DNA of 64,000 nucleotides from Mesorhizobium sp. 113-3-3 (GTDB lineage: Bacteria; Pseudomonadota; Alphaproteobacteria; Rhizobiales; Rhizobiaceae): positions 5,894,501 to 5,958,500 of the forward strand of contig NZ_AP023243.1 of NCBI RefSeq assembly GCF_016756495.1, in the 5' to 3' direction. Below the pieces are notes generated by a model. The model saw only the letters and a program-made list of their open reading frames with translations. It was not told the origin of the DNA and searched no databases. Below, piece after piece: positions 1 to 8,652 of the stretch; position 1 is the first letter of the stretch; each line of letters begins with the position of its first letter. The position numbers and the translations under genes were made by a program.

Positions 1-866
1 CAATCCGTGAAGCGGCAGCCTACCGAGATTACGACGTCGGCGGACGCGGTGATCTTGTTGCCGCATGTCGTGCCGGTCTGACCGACCGCGCCGACGAAGA
101 GCTCATGATCTTCCGAGATGGCGCCCTTGCCGTTCCAGGTGATCGAAACCGCCGCGCCGAGACGCTCGGCCAACCGCGTCAATTCGTTCGAAGCGTTGGC
201 TGTGATGGCGCCGCCACCGGCGACGATGACCGGCCGTTCGGCGTTCAACAGAAGCTTTACGGCCGCCTCGATCGCGCTCGGATCCGGGTAGGCCACACCG
301 ATCGGCAGACGCTTGTCCAGCGGATGGATGCTCACATCCGCCGCTTCGACCTGCACGTCCATCGGCACTTCGACATGCACGGGACCCGGACGGCCGGTCA
401 GCATCTCGTTGAAGGCGCGATGCATGATGGTCGGCAGAACCTGGACGGACTGCGCCTGCCAGGCGCGCTTGGTTACCTGCTCAGTGATGCGCGCAAAGGC
501 GTTGTCCTGCTGGCGCTCTATCTCCTGCATCGTGCCGTGACCATGCATGTAGGTCTGTGGCGAACCCGAGACATAGAACAAGGAAGTCGAGTCGCAATAG
601 GCTGTGGCAAGCCCTATGATCGTATTGGTAGCGCCGGGTCCGACCGACGTCGAACATGCCATGGGCTTGCCGCTGGCGCGGAAATAGCCGTCCGCCATGT
701 GAACGGCGCTCTGTTCATGCATGACCTGGATAAAGGGCAGTTGCGAGCCTTCCTCTAGAAAAGCATCGAACAGTGCCCAGATGCCATGTCCAGGCACGCC
801 AGCCACATATTCGACGCCATATTCCTTGAGCGCTCTTGCGACGATCTGCCCACCGGTCAGTTTCAT
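1..866 (-). CDS. Thiamine-pyrophosphate-dependent enzyme, acetolactate-synthase-like (C-terminus outside window)
   Basis: Only the first 288 or so codons lie in the window; the gene runs off the left edge. The translation begins MKLTGGQIVARALKEYGV and matches the N-terminal pyrimidine-binding domain of the acetolactate synthase/benzoylformate decarboxylase superfamily. The family's catalytic glutamate is at about residue 51 (QVMHEQSAVHMADG), and a PGATN motif follows at 77-81. The central domain starts near residue 200 (ERPVIVAGGGA). The cofactor-binding C-terminal domain is off-window, so the reaction (decarboxylation, carboligation or ring-dione hydrolysis) cannot be decided. The gene is divergent from the isomerase-like gene at 1239. 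The start is ATG at 866. The open frame is continuous to the window edge. Confidence 0.85.
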   Translation of the reverse strand, partial: MKLTGGQIVARALKEYGVEYVAGVPGHGIWALFDAFLEEGSQLPFIQVMHEQSAVHMADGYFRASGKPMACSTSVGPGATNTIIGLATAYCDSTSLFYVSGSPQTYMHGHGTMQEIERQQDNAFARITEQVTKRAWQAQSVQVLPTIMHRAFNEMLTGRPGPVHVEVPMDVQVEAADVSIHPLDKRLPIGVAYPDPSAIEAAVKLLLNAERPVIVAGGGAITANASNELTRLAERLGAAVSITWNGKGAISEDHELFVGAVGQTGTTCGNKITASADVVISVGCRFTD

Positions 867-1238
867 TGTTCGACCCTCTTATCTTTTTGGCTGACGAGGC
901 GGTTGCGAGATATGCTCCTCGTCCATGCTCTTATTAAGCAGCCATGGAAGGCCCAGCGACAAGTTCGCAGGGTAGGTTTATTCGAAGCAATGTGACGCGC
1001 TAGCAGAGAAGATTTGCGACAGTAGGGGTTGACCGCTTCCAGCCGCCGGCGAGCGAAATATGCCGGGACTGGCTTCTGCCAAGCGCAACACCTGTCCGGG
1101 TTCCAGGAGATCTTCGACGCGATATAACGCGATAAGTGCTGCATATCGCGCAAGAATTCGCACTGCCGCGCAATTCCGCCTCAACAAGGCGTATGGCTTG
1201 CTTGCTGGCAATGTCAACCACTTATGACGGACGAGGCC
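867..1238. other. Divergent intergenic region
   Basis: This region separates the TPP enzyme (minus) from the isomerase-like gene (plus). No coding sequence is convincing. It contains the inverted repeat at 1118-1150, listed separately, and is presumed to carry both promoters. I could not assign -35/-10 elements reliably. Confidence 0.5.
1118..1150. promoter_or_regulatory. Inverted repeat CGCGATAT-17 nt-ATATCGCG
   Basis: Perfect 8-bp arms lie at 1118-1125 and 1143-1150, separated by 17 nt, in the divergent promoter region about 90 bp before the isomerase-like gene. The arrangement fits an operator for a dimeric regulator. The DeoR-type regulator at 2156-2911 is the nearest candidate. The pairing of regulator and site is a guess. 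Confidence 0.35.
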
Positions 1239-2114
1239 ATGTCCAAGCGCAACCAGATTGTCCTGCATGCACTCGTGGCGCGATACGGCACGCTGGCGCT
1301 TGACCTCGATATCGCCCAGCAGATCGGTTTCGATGGGCTGGAAGCCTCTGGCGCCAAGATCCGTGCTTTCCTGGACGCAGGTTTCAGTCCCCAGGAATTG
1401 CGGCGACTTGTCGGCGACACTTTCATTCCAGGAATTGGATTTCTCCTCGACGTGGAACGCCACGGCGACGCGCGAAAGGACTTGCTGAAAGACGCGGAAG
1501 CTTTGACGGACCTTGCCTCGGCGGTTGGATCAAAGGGCATTCAGGTCATTACGGGTCCAATCAGTCTCGAGGCTCTCGATCCCAGCAGCGTTATCCGGCG
1601 ACCCGATCTCTACCGGGGCGTGGTTGGCCTGCCTATAGAGGAGCAGATCGACATCACGGCGTCTGGATTGGCCGCAGTCGCCGACATTGCCGCCCAGCGC
1701 AATCTGGTTATCTATCATGAAGCGCTGTCCTGGACGCCGCTCAACACGCTGGAAAGGCAGCTTCGCACCATCAGGAAAGCAGCGCGCGACAACATACGCC
1801 TCGTCGTCGACTTCTGGCACTGTTACACCTCAGGCGACGGCCCCGAGCAAATCTCGCGATTGGACAAGGATTTGATTTACGGCGTGCATATCTGCGACTC
1901 GCTGCCGTTTGCAGGCGGAGTACCAAACGAGCCAGTGTTGCGCGACGTGGAAACAGGCAAAGGCGCCCTAAACCTCAAAGATTGGGTGTCTGCCGTGAAG
2001 TCTACCGGCTACGACGACTGGTGGAGCTGCGAGTTGTTCTGCAACAAGCAGCATCAGATGAACAGCTACGACGTCGCTCGCGATCTCAAAACCCTCATGC
2101 AGAATCTTGTTTAA
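1239..2114 (+). CDS. Sugar phosphate isomerase/epimerase-family TIM-barrel protein (paralog 1)
   Basis: This 291-residue protein belongs to the xylose-isomerase-like TIM-barrel superfamily (AP_endonuc_2 type). Probable metal ligands are visible in order: Glu in YHEALSW, Asp/His in VVDFWHCYT, His in YGVHICDS and Glu in WWSCELF. It is colinear over its whole length with the protein at 37979-38863; shared stretches include SWTPLN, DNIRL, GVHI and TGYDDWW. I chose the ATG at 1239 because the paralog begins at the same point (MSEKKN/MSKRNQ); a start 15 bp upstream is also open. Proteins of this type isomerise, epimerise or dehydrate sugars and inositol derivatives. A Gfo-type dehydrogenase follows downstream, the same pairing as around 38-40 kb. 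The exact substrate is unknown. Confidence 0.85.
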   Translation: MSKRNQIVLHALVARYGTLALDLDIAQQIGFDGLEASGAKIRAFLDAGFSPQELRRLVGDTFIPGIGFLLDVERHGDARKDLLKDAEALTDLASAVGSKGIQVITGPISLEALDPSSVIRRPDLYRGVVGLPIEEQIDITASGLAAVADIAAQRNLVIYHEALSWTPLNTLERQLRTIRKAARDNIRLVVDFWHCYTSGDGPEQISRLDKDLIYGVHICDSLPFAGGVPNEPVLRDVETGKGALNLKDWVSAVKSTGYDDWWSCELFCNKQHQMNSYDVARDLKTLMQNLV

Positions 2115-2155
2115 GGTCCTTAAGTCGTCGATCGCCAAGGCTTCGATTTGACCGC

Positions 2156-2911
2156 TTATGCGCGGTGGATCACCGTGCCCTGCTTGCCAAACAATTCGAC
2201 GGTCTCGGCAGGCAACTGGGCCCCGACCACCAAATGGTCGATGGTTCCAGGTCCCGAAACTTGAAAAGGCGCTACTCTCGACATCCCATCGGCGGCAGCA
2301 AAAACCACCCGAGCGGCGCTTCGCCTGCACATCATTCTTTTGATTTCAGCCTCGGCAAGGTCGAATGCGGTCAAGCCGACGGAAGCATCTATGGCACAAT
2401 CGGTGGCAAAGAAGAGATCGGCATGGAACTGCTCCAACTGCGAAAGGCAGACGGGCCCAAAAGAGCATCCTTTGTCTCGGTCGTACAGGCCGCCCAACAG
2501 AACCACGCGCGCTTGGCGATGCCCTGCCAATGCCGTCGCGACAGCCGGAGCGTTCGTCACAACCGTCAAGTCCATGTCACGGGGCAGAGCGGCAGCGCAT
2601 GCAACGCTTAGGGCTGCTTGATCCATCAGGATCACTGCGCCTGGCTGCACGAGATTGGTTGCGGCAGCAGCCAGCGCCGCGAGATCGGTGGCGGAGATTT
2701 TCAACCGCCCGCCTCCCGTGCCGGCCGCCGATGATCTGGCCAGCGCTCCGCCGTAGACCCTGCGACAAAACCCGGCCTTGGCAAGATCGCGAAGATCGCG
2801 GCGCACGGTGTCTTCCGACACACGGAATTCGAGGGCCAACGCGTTGGCCAGAACCTTGCCTTGTTTCGCCAATCTATCGCGTATGATCGCCTGGCGCTCT
2901 TCCGAAATCAT
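2156..2911 (-). CDS. DeoR/GlpR-family transcriptional regulator
   Basis: The protein has about 251 residues. The N-terminal winged helix-turn-helix covers residues 1-57 and carries the family signature (FRVSEDTVRRDLRDL, then RRVYGGA). A DeoR C-terminal sensor domain follows. It resembles a phosphosugar-binding Rossmann-type fold and contains the usual AALSVACA and VVTNAPAVATAL segments. The gene is convergent with the isomerase-like gene, 41 bp away. ATG 2911 has GGGAGG 8 nt upstream; an in-frame GTG one codon earlier is the alternative. DeoR proteins usually repress sugar catabolic genes and are released by a phosphorylated sugar, so control of the neighbouring isomerase, Gfo, GH3 and phosphatase genes is likely but inferred. 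Confidence 0.9.
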   Translation of the reverse strand: MISEERQAIIRDRLAKQGKVLANALALEFRVSEDTVRRDLRDLAKAGFCRRVYGGALARSSAAGTGGGRLKISATDLAALAAAATNLVQPGAVILMDQAALSVACAAALPRDMDLTVVTNAPAVATALAGHRQARVVLLGGLYDRDKGCSFGPVCLSQLEQFHADLFFATDCAIDASVGLTAFDLAEAEIKRMMCRRSAARVVFAAADGMSRVAPFQVSGPGTIDHLVVGAQLPAETVELFGKQGTVIHRA

Positions 2912-3441
2912 CACCCAAACCTCCCAAGCAGATCATGGGCAGCTTCTATTTCCGTCCTCATGGCTAGCGGATATAACTCTCAAGAGAGCCTGGCGACAAT
3001 GTCATCATGAGCCGGCACCGCCAGTCCAGCCAGGGCGCTGTTCGTCGTTCATATGGTCGATAAGTCTCACCTGCCGCTCACCGACGCAATTTCGCACAGT
3101 CATCATTCCTGACGCATTTGGACGTTCATTTTCGATGTCGGAAATGAGGGAAAGCTGGTCGTGGAGGCCTCCGAGATATCCTATCCACCAGACCAACCCA
3201 GGCTGCCGTGACCGCTTACGAGGTGCACATATCATCGCGCCCGAGCGGCGCTCAACTGGAGCCTGGACTGGGTGTTCCGATGGACAGCGATTAAGGTGCA
3301 TCGCGTCACTGTGCGTCACAGATTGAAGCCCTGCGAACTTGTCGCTCGATCTGGGCAAGTGGAAGGTATTCTGGACCGTTCTTCAGCACAGCCGCTGTCG
3401 AATAGGACGAGTACAACATCCGTCTCCGACCGGGACCACCT
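2912..3441. other. 530-bp intergenic region
   Basis: This is divergent between the DeoR gene and the Gfo-type dehydrogenase. I see no protein-like frame, RNA gene or convincing operator. The segment 3331-3343 (CTGCGAACTTGTC) recurs exactly at 57645-57657, which is probably chance. Confidence 0.4.
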
Positions 3442-4611
3442 ATGAGCCTTCTAACGAATGACATCCCCCGCAAACGTCGTCTTCGCGCCGGAATGGTGGG
3501 AGGCGGTCGTGGTTCATTCTTTGCAAGCCGCCACCGAACTGCCATGCGGCTCACCAATCGTTTCGACCTGGTAGCTGGCGCCTTTTCGTCCGACCCGCAG
3601 ACTTGCCTTGAAGCGGGCGAGGCGCTTGGTGTAGCTGCGGACCGCAACTACCTCAGTTTCCATGACATGGCGGCCTTGGAAGCAGCGCGCGACGATGCGA
3701 TCGAAGTCGCGATCATCGTCACGCCCAACCATCTGCATTTCGAACCGTGCAAGGCGTTCCTCGAAGCGGGTATTCCCGTCATCTGCGAAAAGCCATTGGT
3801 CCATTCGTCGGAGCAGGCGCGCGAGCTTCAGCGGATAGCGGCGGCAAACGACACGTTCTTTGCCGTGACATACACCTATACAGGCTATCCCATGGTCCGA
3901 GACGCCCGCGCTCGTATCCGCGCGGGCGAGATCGGGCAGGTTCGCTTCATGCACGTGGAGTATCTGCTCGAATGGCTGGTCAACGACCCGTCGAAATTGG
4001 GCAAGGGCGGGATATGGCGCGGCGACCCGGCAAAGGCGGGACCGACGGGCGCGCTGGGGGATATCGGCACTCACGCTTTCAATATCGTCGAGTTTGTGTC
4101 CGGGCTCCGATGCACAGCACTCAGCGCCAATCTGATGCGAACTGTCGACTCTTTCGGGTTGGACGACACTGACTTGATCCAGCTGGAATTCGAGGGCAAC
4201 GCCAACGGCGTCTTGTGGTCCTCCTTTGCCGCTCCTGGCCATCGCAACGGCCTGCGCTTCAAGATCGTCGGCTCCAAAGCCACCATGGAATGGCGGCAGG
4301 AGGCACCGGAAACGCTCAGTGTCTTCCGTCTTGGCCAGGGCGACCTCACCTATCGTCGCGGAAACGGCGACGTGTCGGCCGACGCGAAAATGGCGACCAG
4401 CCTGCCGGCCGGCTCTCCCGAAGGCTATCTCGAGGCGCTCGCTGTGTTGTACAGCGACTACGCCACGGCGCTCGAGGCAGGCCCTAACTGGCGAGAAGCT
4501 CTGCAGGTGCCGGTTCCCGACATCTACGAAGGGTTGAGGGGCGTTCTGCTTTCTGAGATCAGCGTCACGTCTTCAGCGTCGAAATCCTGGGTTCCATTCC
4601 CAAGTTCGTAA
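3442..4611 (+). CDS. Gfo/Idh/MocA-family NAD(P)-dependent dehydrogenase (paralog 1)
   Basis: The protein has 389 residues. The N-terminal Rossmann fold carries the dinucleotide motif GMVGGGRGSFFA (about 17-28) and the family EKP motif at 116-118 (VICEKPLV). The C-terminal domain contains GDIGTHAFN at 207-214, whose histidine is usually catalytic. It is paralogous to 39159-40295; both share TYTYxGYPMVR in the middle and PAGxPEGYLEA near the end. Members oxidise or reduce sugar, inositol or amino-sugar hydroxyls with NAD(P). It is followed 142 bp downstream by the GH3 gene in the same direction. The start ATG follows a purine-rich GGGACCACCT. The substrate is unknown. Confidence 0.9.
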   Translation: MSLLTNDIPRKRRLRAGMVGGGRGSFFASRHRTAMRLTNRFDLVAGAFSSDPQTCLEAGEALGVAADRNYLSFHDMAALEAARDDAIEVAIIVTPNHLHFEPCKAFLEAGIPVICEKPLVHSSEQARELQRIAAANDTFFAVTYTYTGYPMVRDARARIRAGEIGQVRFMHVEYLLEWLVNDPSKLGKGGIWRGDPAKAGPTGALGDIGTHAFNIVEFVSGLRCTALSANLMRTVDSFGLDDTDLIQLEFEGNANGVLWSSFAAPGHRNGLRFKIVGSKATMEWRQEAPETLSVFRLGQGDLTYRRGNGDVSADAKMATSLPAGSPEGYLEALAVLYSDYATALEAGPNWREALQVPVPDIYEGLRGVLLSEISVTSSASKSWVPFPSS

Positions 4612-4753
4612 AGCAGACAAGGGTCAATGATTGGGTTCCGGTTGGCACGCTGACCGCACATGCCCCCCATCTCCGCCTCATTCCTCCCGGGCTGCGCGGT
4701 TTTTGCATCGAACCAGTCGCTTTTAGAGCCAAAACAAATCAGGACTGACCAAA

Positions 4754-5779
4754 ATGGACGACCTCTCCCGCGACGCCTATGCTGTACTGCTGCCCGCTTT
4801 TGACAAGGTTGAGTTCACTGAGGCGTCGACGTCTTTCTTCAATGCCGGCGGCGTCGCTTCCCTTCTCGGATCTACACGCGAGGAATATGTGGCGCGTCGC
4901 ATGTCGGCGGCCAGGCAGCAATCGGAAACACCGCAGCTTCTCATGGACTACCACGACCGCGCGCGGGCTCTCGCAGGCGACGTGCTGATCGCAATCGATT
5001 ACGAACTGGGAGGGGTGCACCGCCTCCATGCCCTCGGACCCCAACTTCCTCATCCGCGCGAAGTTCTGGAGATGAAGGAGACGGAGATCGAGCATTTTGG
5101 AATTGAGGCCGCTCGCGCGGCCAAGTCCTGTGGCATCAACTTTTTCCTGGCGCCCGTCGTCGACCTGGTGACCGGAAGCAACCCGTGGCTGCGTGACAGA
5201 ACCTTTTCCGTGGATGCCGACTTCGTCAGCCGCGCCGCGTCCGCATTCATCAGAGGCGTTCAAAGCCAAGGGCTTGCGGCAACAGCAAAGCACTTTCCCG
5301 GGCATCCCCATGTGCCTGAAGACCCGCACGACAGTGCGACTGTGACGATCACTGCCTCGCTGGACGAGCTCAAACCCAATCTGAAGTGCTTCGACGCGGC
5401 CATTGCGGCAGGTGTACGTGCCATCATGACAGGCCCCATACCGGTCGATGCGATCGATCCGGACGAGCCTTCGTCGACATCCGCAAAGGTGGTCGCGATG
5501 CTTCGCGGCGCTCACAGATTCCAGGGCCTGATCGTCTCTGACGATCTCGATCTCCCCGGGACGTTGCGCGGCCGCACGGTTCCGGAAGCCGCGGTGGCGT
5601 CGCTCAAAGCCGGCGTCGACCTACTCCTGTTGGCGGGCGGACCGCAGGTTGATGAGGTGGCGCGCAGTATCATCGCCAGTGTCCGCGCCGGCAAACTCGA
5701 ACGAGACGTCGTTGCCCGTGCGGCGAGCGCAGTGCGTCTGCTGGCTGCGGATTCTGATCGGTCCATGCAGGCGGTCTGA
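4754..5779 (+). CDS. Glycoside hydrolase family 3 protein, NagZ-like (paralog 1)
   Basis: This 341-residue single-domain GH3 protein resembles beta-N-acetylhexosaminidases. The substrate-loop motif KHFPGH starts at 179. The Asp-His dyad that serves as acid/base in NagZ is recognisable as D190/H192 (EDPHDS), and the nucleophile motif SDDL lies at 262-265. There is no signal peptide, so it probably acts in the cytoplasm on an imported glycoside. AGGACTGACC precedes ATG 4754. It lies in a plus-strand run Gfo - GH3 - IMPase-family, followed after a gap by a transporter on the other strand. A paralog at 16548 has lost the dyad histidine. The natural glycoside is unknown; peptidoglycan recycling is possible but the context favours catabolism. 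Confidence 0.85.
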   Translation: MDDLSRDAYAVLLPAFDKVEFTEASTSFFNAGGVASLLGSTREEYVARRMSAARQQSETPQLLMDYHDRARALAGDVLIAIDYELGGVHRLHALGPQLPHPREVLEMKETEIEHFGIEAARAAKSCGINFFLAPVVDLVTGSNPWLRDRTFSVDADFVSRAASAFIRGVQSQGLAATAKHFPGHPHVPEDPHDSATVTITASLDELKPNLKCFDAAIAAGVRAIMTGPIPVDAIDPDEPSSTSAKVVAMLRGAHRFQGLIVSDDLDLPGTLRGRTVPEAAVASLKAGVDLLLLAGGPQVDEVARSIIASVRAGKLERDVVARAASAVRLLAADSDRSMQAV

Positions 5780-5928
5780 GGACCGACCGGTCTAAACCCG
5801 CCAGCCTGTGCTGGATGCAATTGCCGGGCGCCTGTTCTACACAGGCAAGACGGCGCGCTTCAAAGTTGGAACTCGATCCGGCGATTGACCCAGGTGGCGG
5901 CCGCATCGACTAGTTGGAGATGGAACCC

Positions 5929-6720
5929 ATGTCAAAGCTCCCGGACTCGTCCTTCCTGCACCATCTGGCTGATTTGGCGGATGCCGAGACCCTGCCCCGC
6001 TATCTGGTCGACCTCGCCGTAGAGACGAAGGTGAAGGCCGGTTACAGGTTCGATCCGGTAACAGAGGCAGATCGCGAGGCCGAGATCGCGTTGCGCGCCG
6101 CCATAGTCAAAGAGTTTCCGGACCACGCGGTACTCGGCGAGGAATTCGGTGAGACGGGCGGCGGCAGCGACTGGCGATGGGTGCTCGATCCCGTTGACGG
6201 AACGCGTCCTTTCATCTGCGGCATCCCGGTCTGGGGGACGCTTATCGGTCTAACCAATCGCGGCCACGCCGAGATGGGGATGCTCAGCCAGCCCTATATC
6301 GGCGAACGGTTCTGGGCGGACGCAACGGGCGCATGGCGCCAGCGCGCCGGCGAGCGCAAGGCGCTCAAGACGCGCGACATCGACGATCTGTCAAACGCCA
6401 TTCTCCACACCAATTCGCCCGAGCACTTTCATGGCGATCTCAAGGCTGGTTTCGAACGCCTAAACAGCGCGGTAAAGATGACCCGGTATGGCGGCGAATG
6501 CTACGCCTTCGCCATGCTGGCGGCGGGTCGGATCGATCTGTCGCTTGAGCCGTCTTTGCAGCCCTACGACATTGTCGCCCTTATCCCGATCATTGAGAAG
6601 GCAGGCGGAGTCGTCACCCGCATCGACGGTGGCCGCGCCGAAGAGGGAGGGCCGGTCCTGGCCTCGGCCACGCCTGCGCTGCATCGCTTGGCGCTGAATG
6701 AGCTTGTCCATAACGCCTAG
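5929..6720 (+). CDS. Inositol monophosphatase-family phosphatase (HisN/IMPase-like)
   Basis: The protein has 263 residues and carries all metal-site motifs of the lithium-sensitive phosphatase superfamily: DPVTEAD near 42, GEE at 70-72, WVLDPVDGT at 84-92, and a C-terminal LQPYDIVALIPIIEKAGG, where the aspartate is the last metal ligand. It resembles archaeal/rhizobial histidinol-phosphatase-type members, but histidine genes are absent nearby. A role in dephosphorylating a sugar or inositol phosphate made by the neighbouring pathway is likelier. GGAG lies 9 nt before ATG 5929; ATG 5920 and TTG 5914 are in-frame alternatives. It is convergent with the ABC permease at 6983. Confidence 0.88.
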   Translation: MSKLPDSSFLHHLADLADAETLPRYLVDLAVETKVKAGYRFDPVTEADREAEIALRAAIVKEFPDHAVLGEEFGETGGGSDWRWVLDPVDGTRPFICGIPVWGTLIGLTNRGHAEMGMLSQPYIGERFWADATGAWRQRAGERKALKTRDIDDLSNAILHTNSPEHFHGDLKAGFERLNSAVKMTRYGGECYAFAMLAAGRIDLSLEPSLQPYDIVALIPIIEKAGGVVTRIDGGRAEEGGPVLASATPALHRLALNELVHNA

Positions 6721-6982
6721 GCCAAAACAGGTCGTGTCCGTACCGGCAACTGTTTGCCGCCATTCGGTACCAGCAAGGCTCTGGACGGCTTGGAATGTGA
6801 CAGCGATCGCGGTCCCACTCCATTTGATGCCGCACGCCGGGGCGGTTTGCAGGTCCTGTCCAGCGAGCAATTGAAGCGCGATGGCGCGCTATATTCCAAA
6901 GCTTTGGCGCGTGACCTTAACTCGCGCGGCCGTGTCGACGTGACTGGGTCCCTGGATACCACAGCGCGGCGAATAGAGTCCT

Positions 6983-7774
6983 CTAGGCAGGCGCCCTCGA
7001 GGCTGCCGGAGCAAAGAGCCTGATGAGAAAATAGGCCAAGATCGTACTGACCGCCAAAATGTAGACGACCAAGGCGCTTATCGAGGGCGAAAACCCAAGA
7101 CGCATCATCCCCCACAACCGAACTGGGAACGTGTTTTGGCCGCCCGTCAGCAGCAAAGTGACGATCGTTTCGTCGAAAGACAGCGCGAAGCACAAAACAA
7201 ACGAAGCCAACAGAGCAGGCTTGAGATTGGGCAGAACGACCCACCAGAAGGTCTGAAGCCGGCTGGCCCCGAGATCGAGCGAAGCCTCGACCAGCGAAGC
7301 GCCCATCTCACGCAGCCGAGTCACAATCGTCCGGTATGCAATCGCAAGCAAGATTACGACGTGACCAGTCAACACCGTCAGGAGAGATCTCGGCACGTCT
7401 GTCTCACGGAAGAATATGAGAAGAGAAAGCCCGGTGATGATCGGCGGCATCACGAAGGGCAGGAAGATCAGGAATTCAATGAACTTTCTGCCAAAGCCCG
7501 TCGAGGGAGCACAGTAAAGCGCAAGACCGGTGCTTATGGCCAGGGCGATGGTTGAAGCCACAATCCCAACGACCAACGTAAGCCTAAGCGCATCGAGAAT
7601 CTCACTGTTGATGCTTCTGAACGCCTCTATCGAAGCCTGGTCCCATTGGAATACGCCGCCGCGGATAGGGATGAAGGCCGTTGCGATAGCCATCAAAATC
7701 GGGAGGAACAACATGGTCAGGATGAGACCAGTGACCAGGCCGAGGAAGATGATGGTGGCAGGTGCAGGCTTCAA
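6983..7774 (-). CDS. ABC transporter permease, spermidine/putrescine type (PotC-like)
   Basis: The protein has 263 residues and about six hydrophobic segments. It carries the BPD_transp_1 EAA loop (ASLVEASLDLGASRLQTFWW), which contacts the ATPase. It is the second permease of the importer encoded at 6983-11185. Its TTG start overlaps the stop of the upstream permease by 4 bp (TTGA), indicating translational coupling, with AAGG a few bases upstream. Substrates of this subfamily are polyamines, other small cations, or opines and related compounds. The unit is preceded by a copy of the shared operator at 9831-9852. Confidence 0.92.
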   Translation of the reverse strand: MKPAPATIIFLGLVTGLILTMLFLPILMAIATAFIPIRGGVFQWDQASIEAFRSINSEILDALRLTLVVGIVASTIALAISTGLALYCAPSTGFGRKFIEFLIFLPFVMPPIITGLSLLIFFRETDVPRSLLTVLTGHVVILLAIAYRTIVTRLREMGASLVEASLDLGASRLQTFWWVVLPNLKPALLASFVLCFALSFDETIVTLLLTGGQNTFPVRLWGMMRLGFSPSISALVVYILAVSTILAYFLIRLFAPAASRAPA

Positions 7775-8652
7775 AACGTGACCTTTCCGGGCGGGCGGAT
7801 CCTAGTGGCCAAGGCGAGCGCAATCGTTACGATCAGCATCATCAAAGTCGAAAGCGCCGCTCCGAAAGGCCAGTTGAAGCCGAGACCGAACTGGCTGAAA
7901 ATAATGCGTCCGAGGGTAAATCCGTTTGGGCCGCCCACCAGTTCCGGTGTGATGAAATCGCCGATCGCAAGCACAAAGGTGAAGGTCAGCGAAACCGCCA
8001 CTCCCGACAGACTCAGCGGAAAGATTACCGTCCAAAAGATTCTTGTACGACTGGCGCCGAGGTCAGCCGCCGCTTCGACGAGGCTCTTCGGGATCCGATC
8101 CAAGGACAGGAAAATCGGAAAGACCGCGAACGGCAGCAGCACTGAGGTAAGTGTGAGAAACACGCCATAGTAGCTCAACGTAAAGAATTCGAGAGGCTGA
8201 GAGACAATGCCGGAAGCGACCAGGAAGTGGTTGATGACGCCGTTGGTGCCCAGCAGGTTCCTGATCGTATAGATCTTTATGACATAGCTCATGAGAAGCG
8301 GCGCCGCGAACGCCACCATAAGCAATGGACGCCGCTTCGGGCTCAGGATTTTTATCAGATAAGCTGCAGGGTAGCCGAACAACGTGCATATAACGGCGGT
8401 CGCGACACCAATCACAAGGGTCCGGCCGATGACCATGCGCACCGTCGAGTCAGCGAATATCCTGATGTAGCTTGAGAGATTGAAATCGAGCACAACTGTC
8501 GAGGCTTCGACACGTCCGAAACTAATGACAAAAAAGATGCAGAACGGCCCGAGTATCAAAATTATCGGCAGTACATAGGCGGCAGCAATCAGACCTTTGA
8601 TGAGGAAAATCTCGCTTGAAAAGCCCAGTTGCGAGGTCCTCGTGGCATTCAC
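7771..8652 (-). CDS. ABC transporter permease, spermidine/putrescine type (PotB-like)
   Basis: The protein has about 293 residues and six predicted membrane helices. The EAA loop is visible as KSLVEAAADLGASRTRIFWT. I place the start at GTG 8652 because it overlaps the stop of the ATPase gene as GTGA, a coupled arrangement; an ATG 33 bp upstream is in frame but would overlap the ATPase by 37 bp. It is the first permease of the three-gene minus-strand unit ATPase-PotB-PotC. Confidence 0.9.
   Translation of the reverse strand: MNATRTSQLGFSSEIFLIKGLIAAAYVLPIILILGPFCIFFVISFGRVEASTVVLDFNLSSYIRIFADSTVRMVIGRTLVIGVATAVICTLFGYPAAYLIKILSPKRRPLLMVAFAAPLLMSYVIKIYTIRNLLGTNGVINHFLVASGIVSQPLEFFTLSYYGVFLTLTSVLLPFAVFPIFLSLDRIPKSLVEAAADLGASRTRIFWTVIFPLSLSGVAVSLTFTFVLAIGDFITPELVGGPNGFTLGRIIFSQFGLGFNWPFGAALSTLMMLIVTIALALATRIRPPGKVTF

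Noticed and set aside
105..758. Plus-strand 217-codon frame opposite the TPP enzyme
   Set aside because: It is the antisense shadow of a clearly homologous enzyme on the minus strand; its composition is Arg/His-rich and unlike any family.
5805..5830. GGATGCAATTGCC before the IMPase gene as a shared operator copy
   Set aside because: Only one half-site (ATTGCAT on the reverse strand) matches; the other half and the central CTGC are missing.
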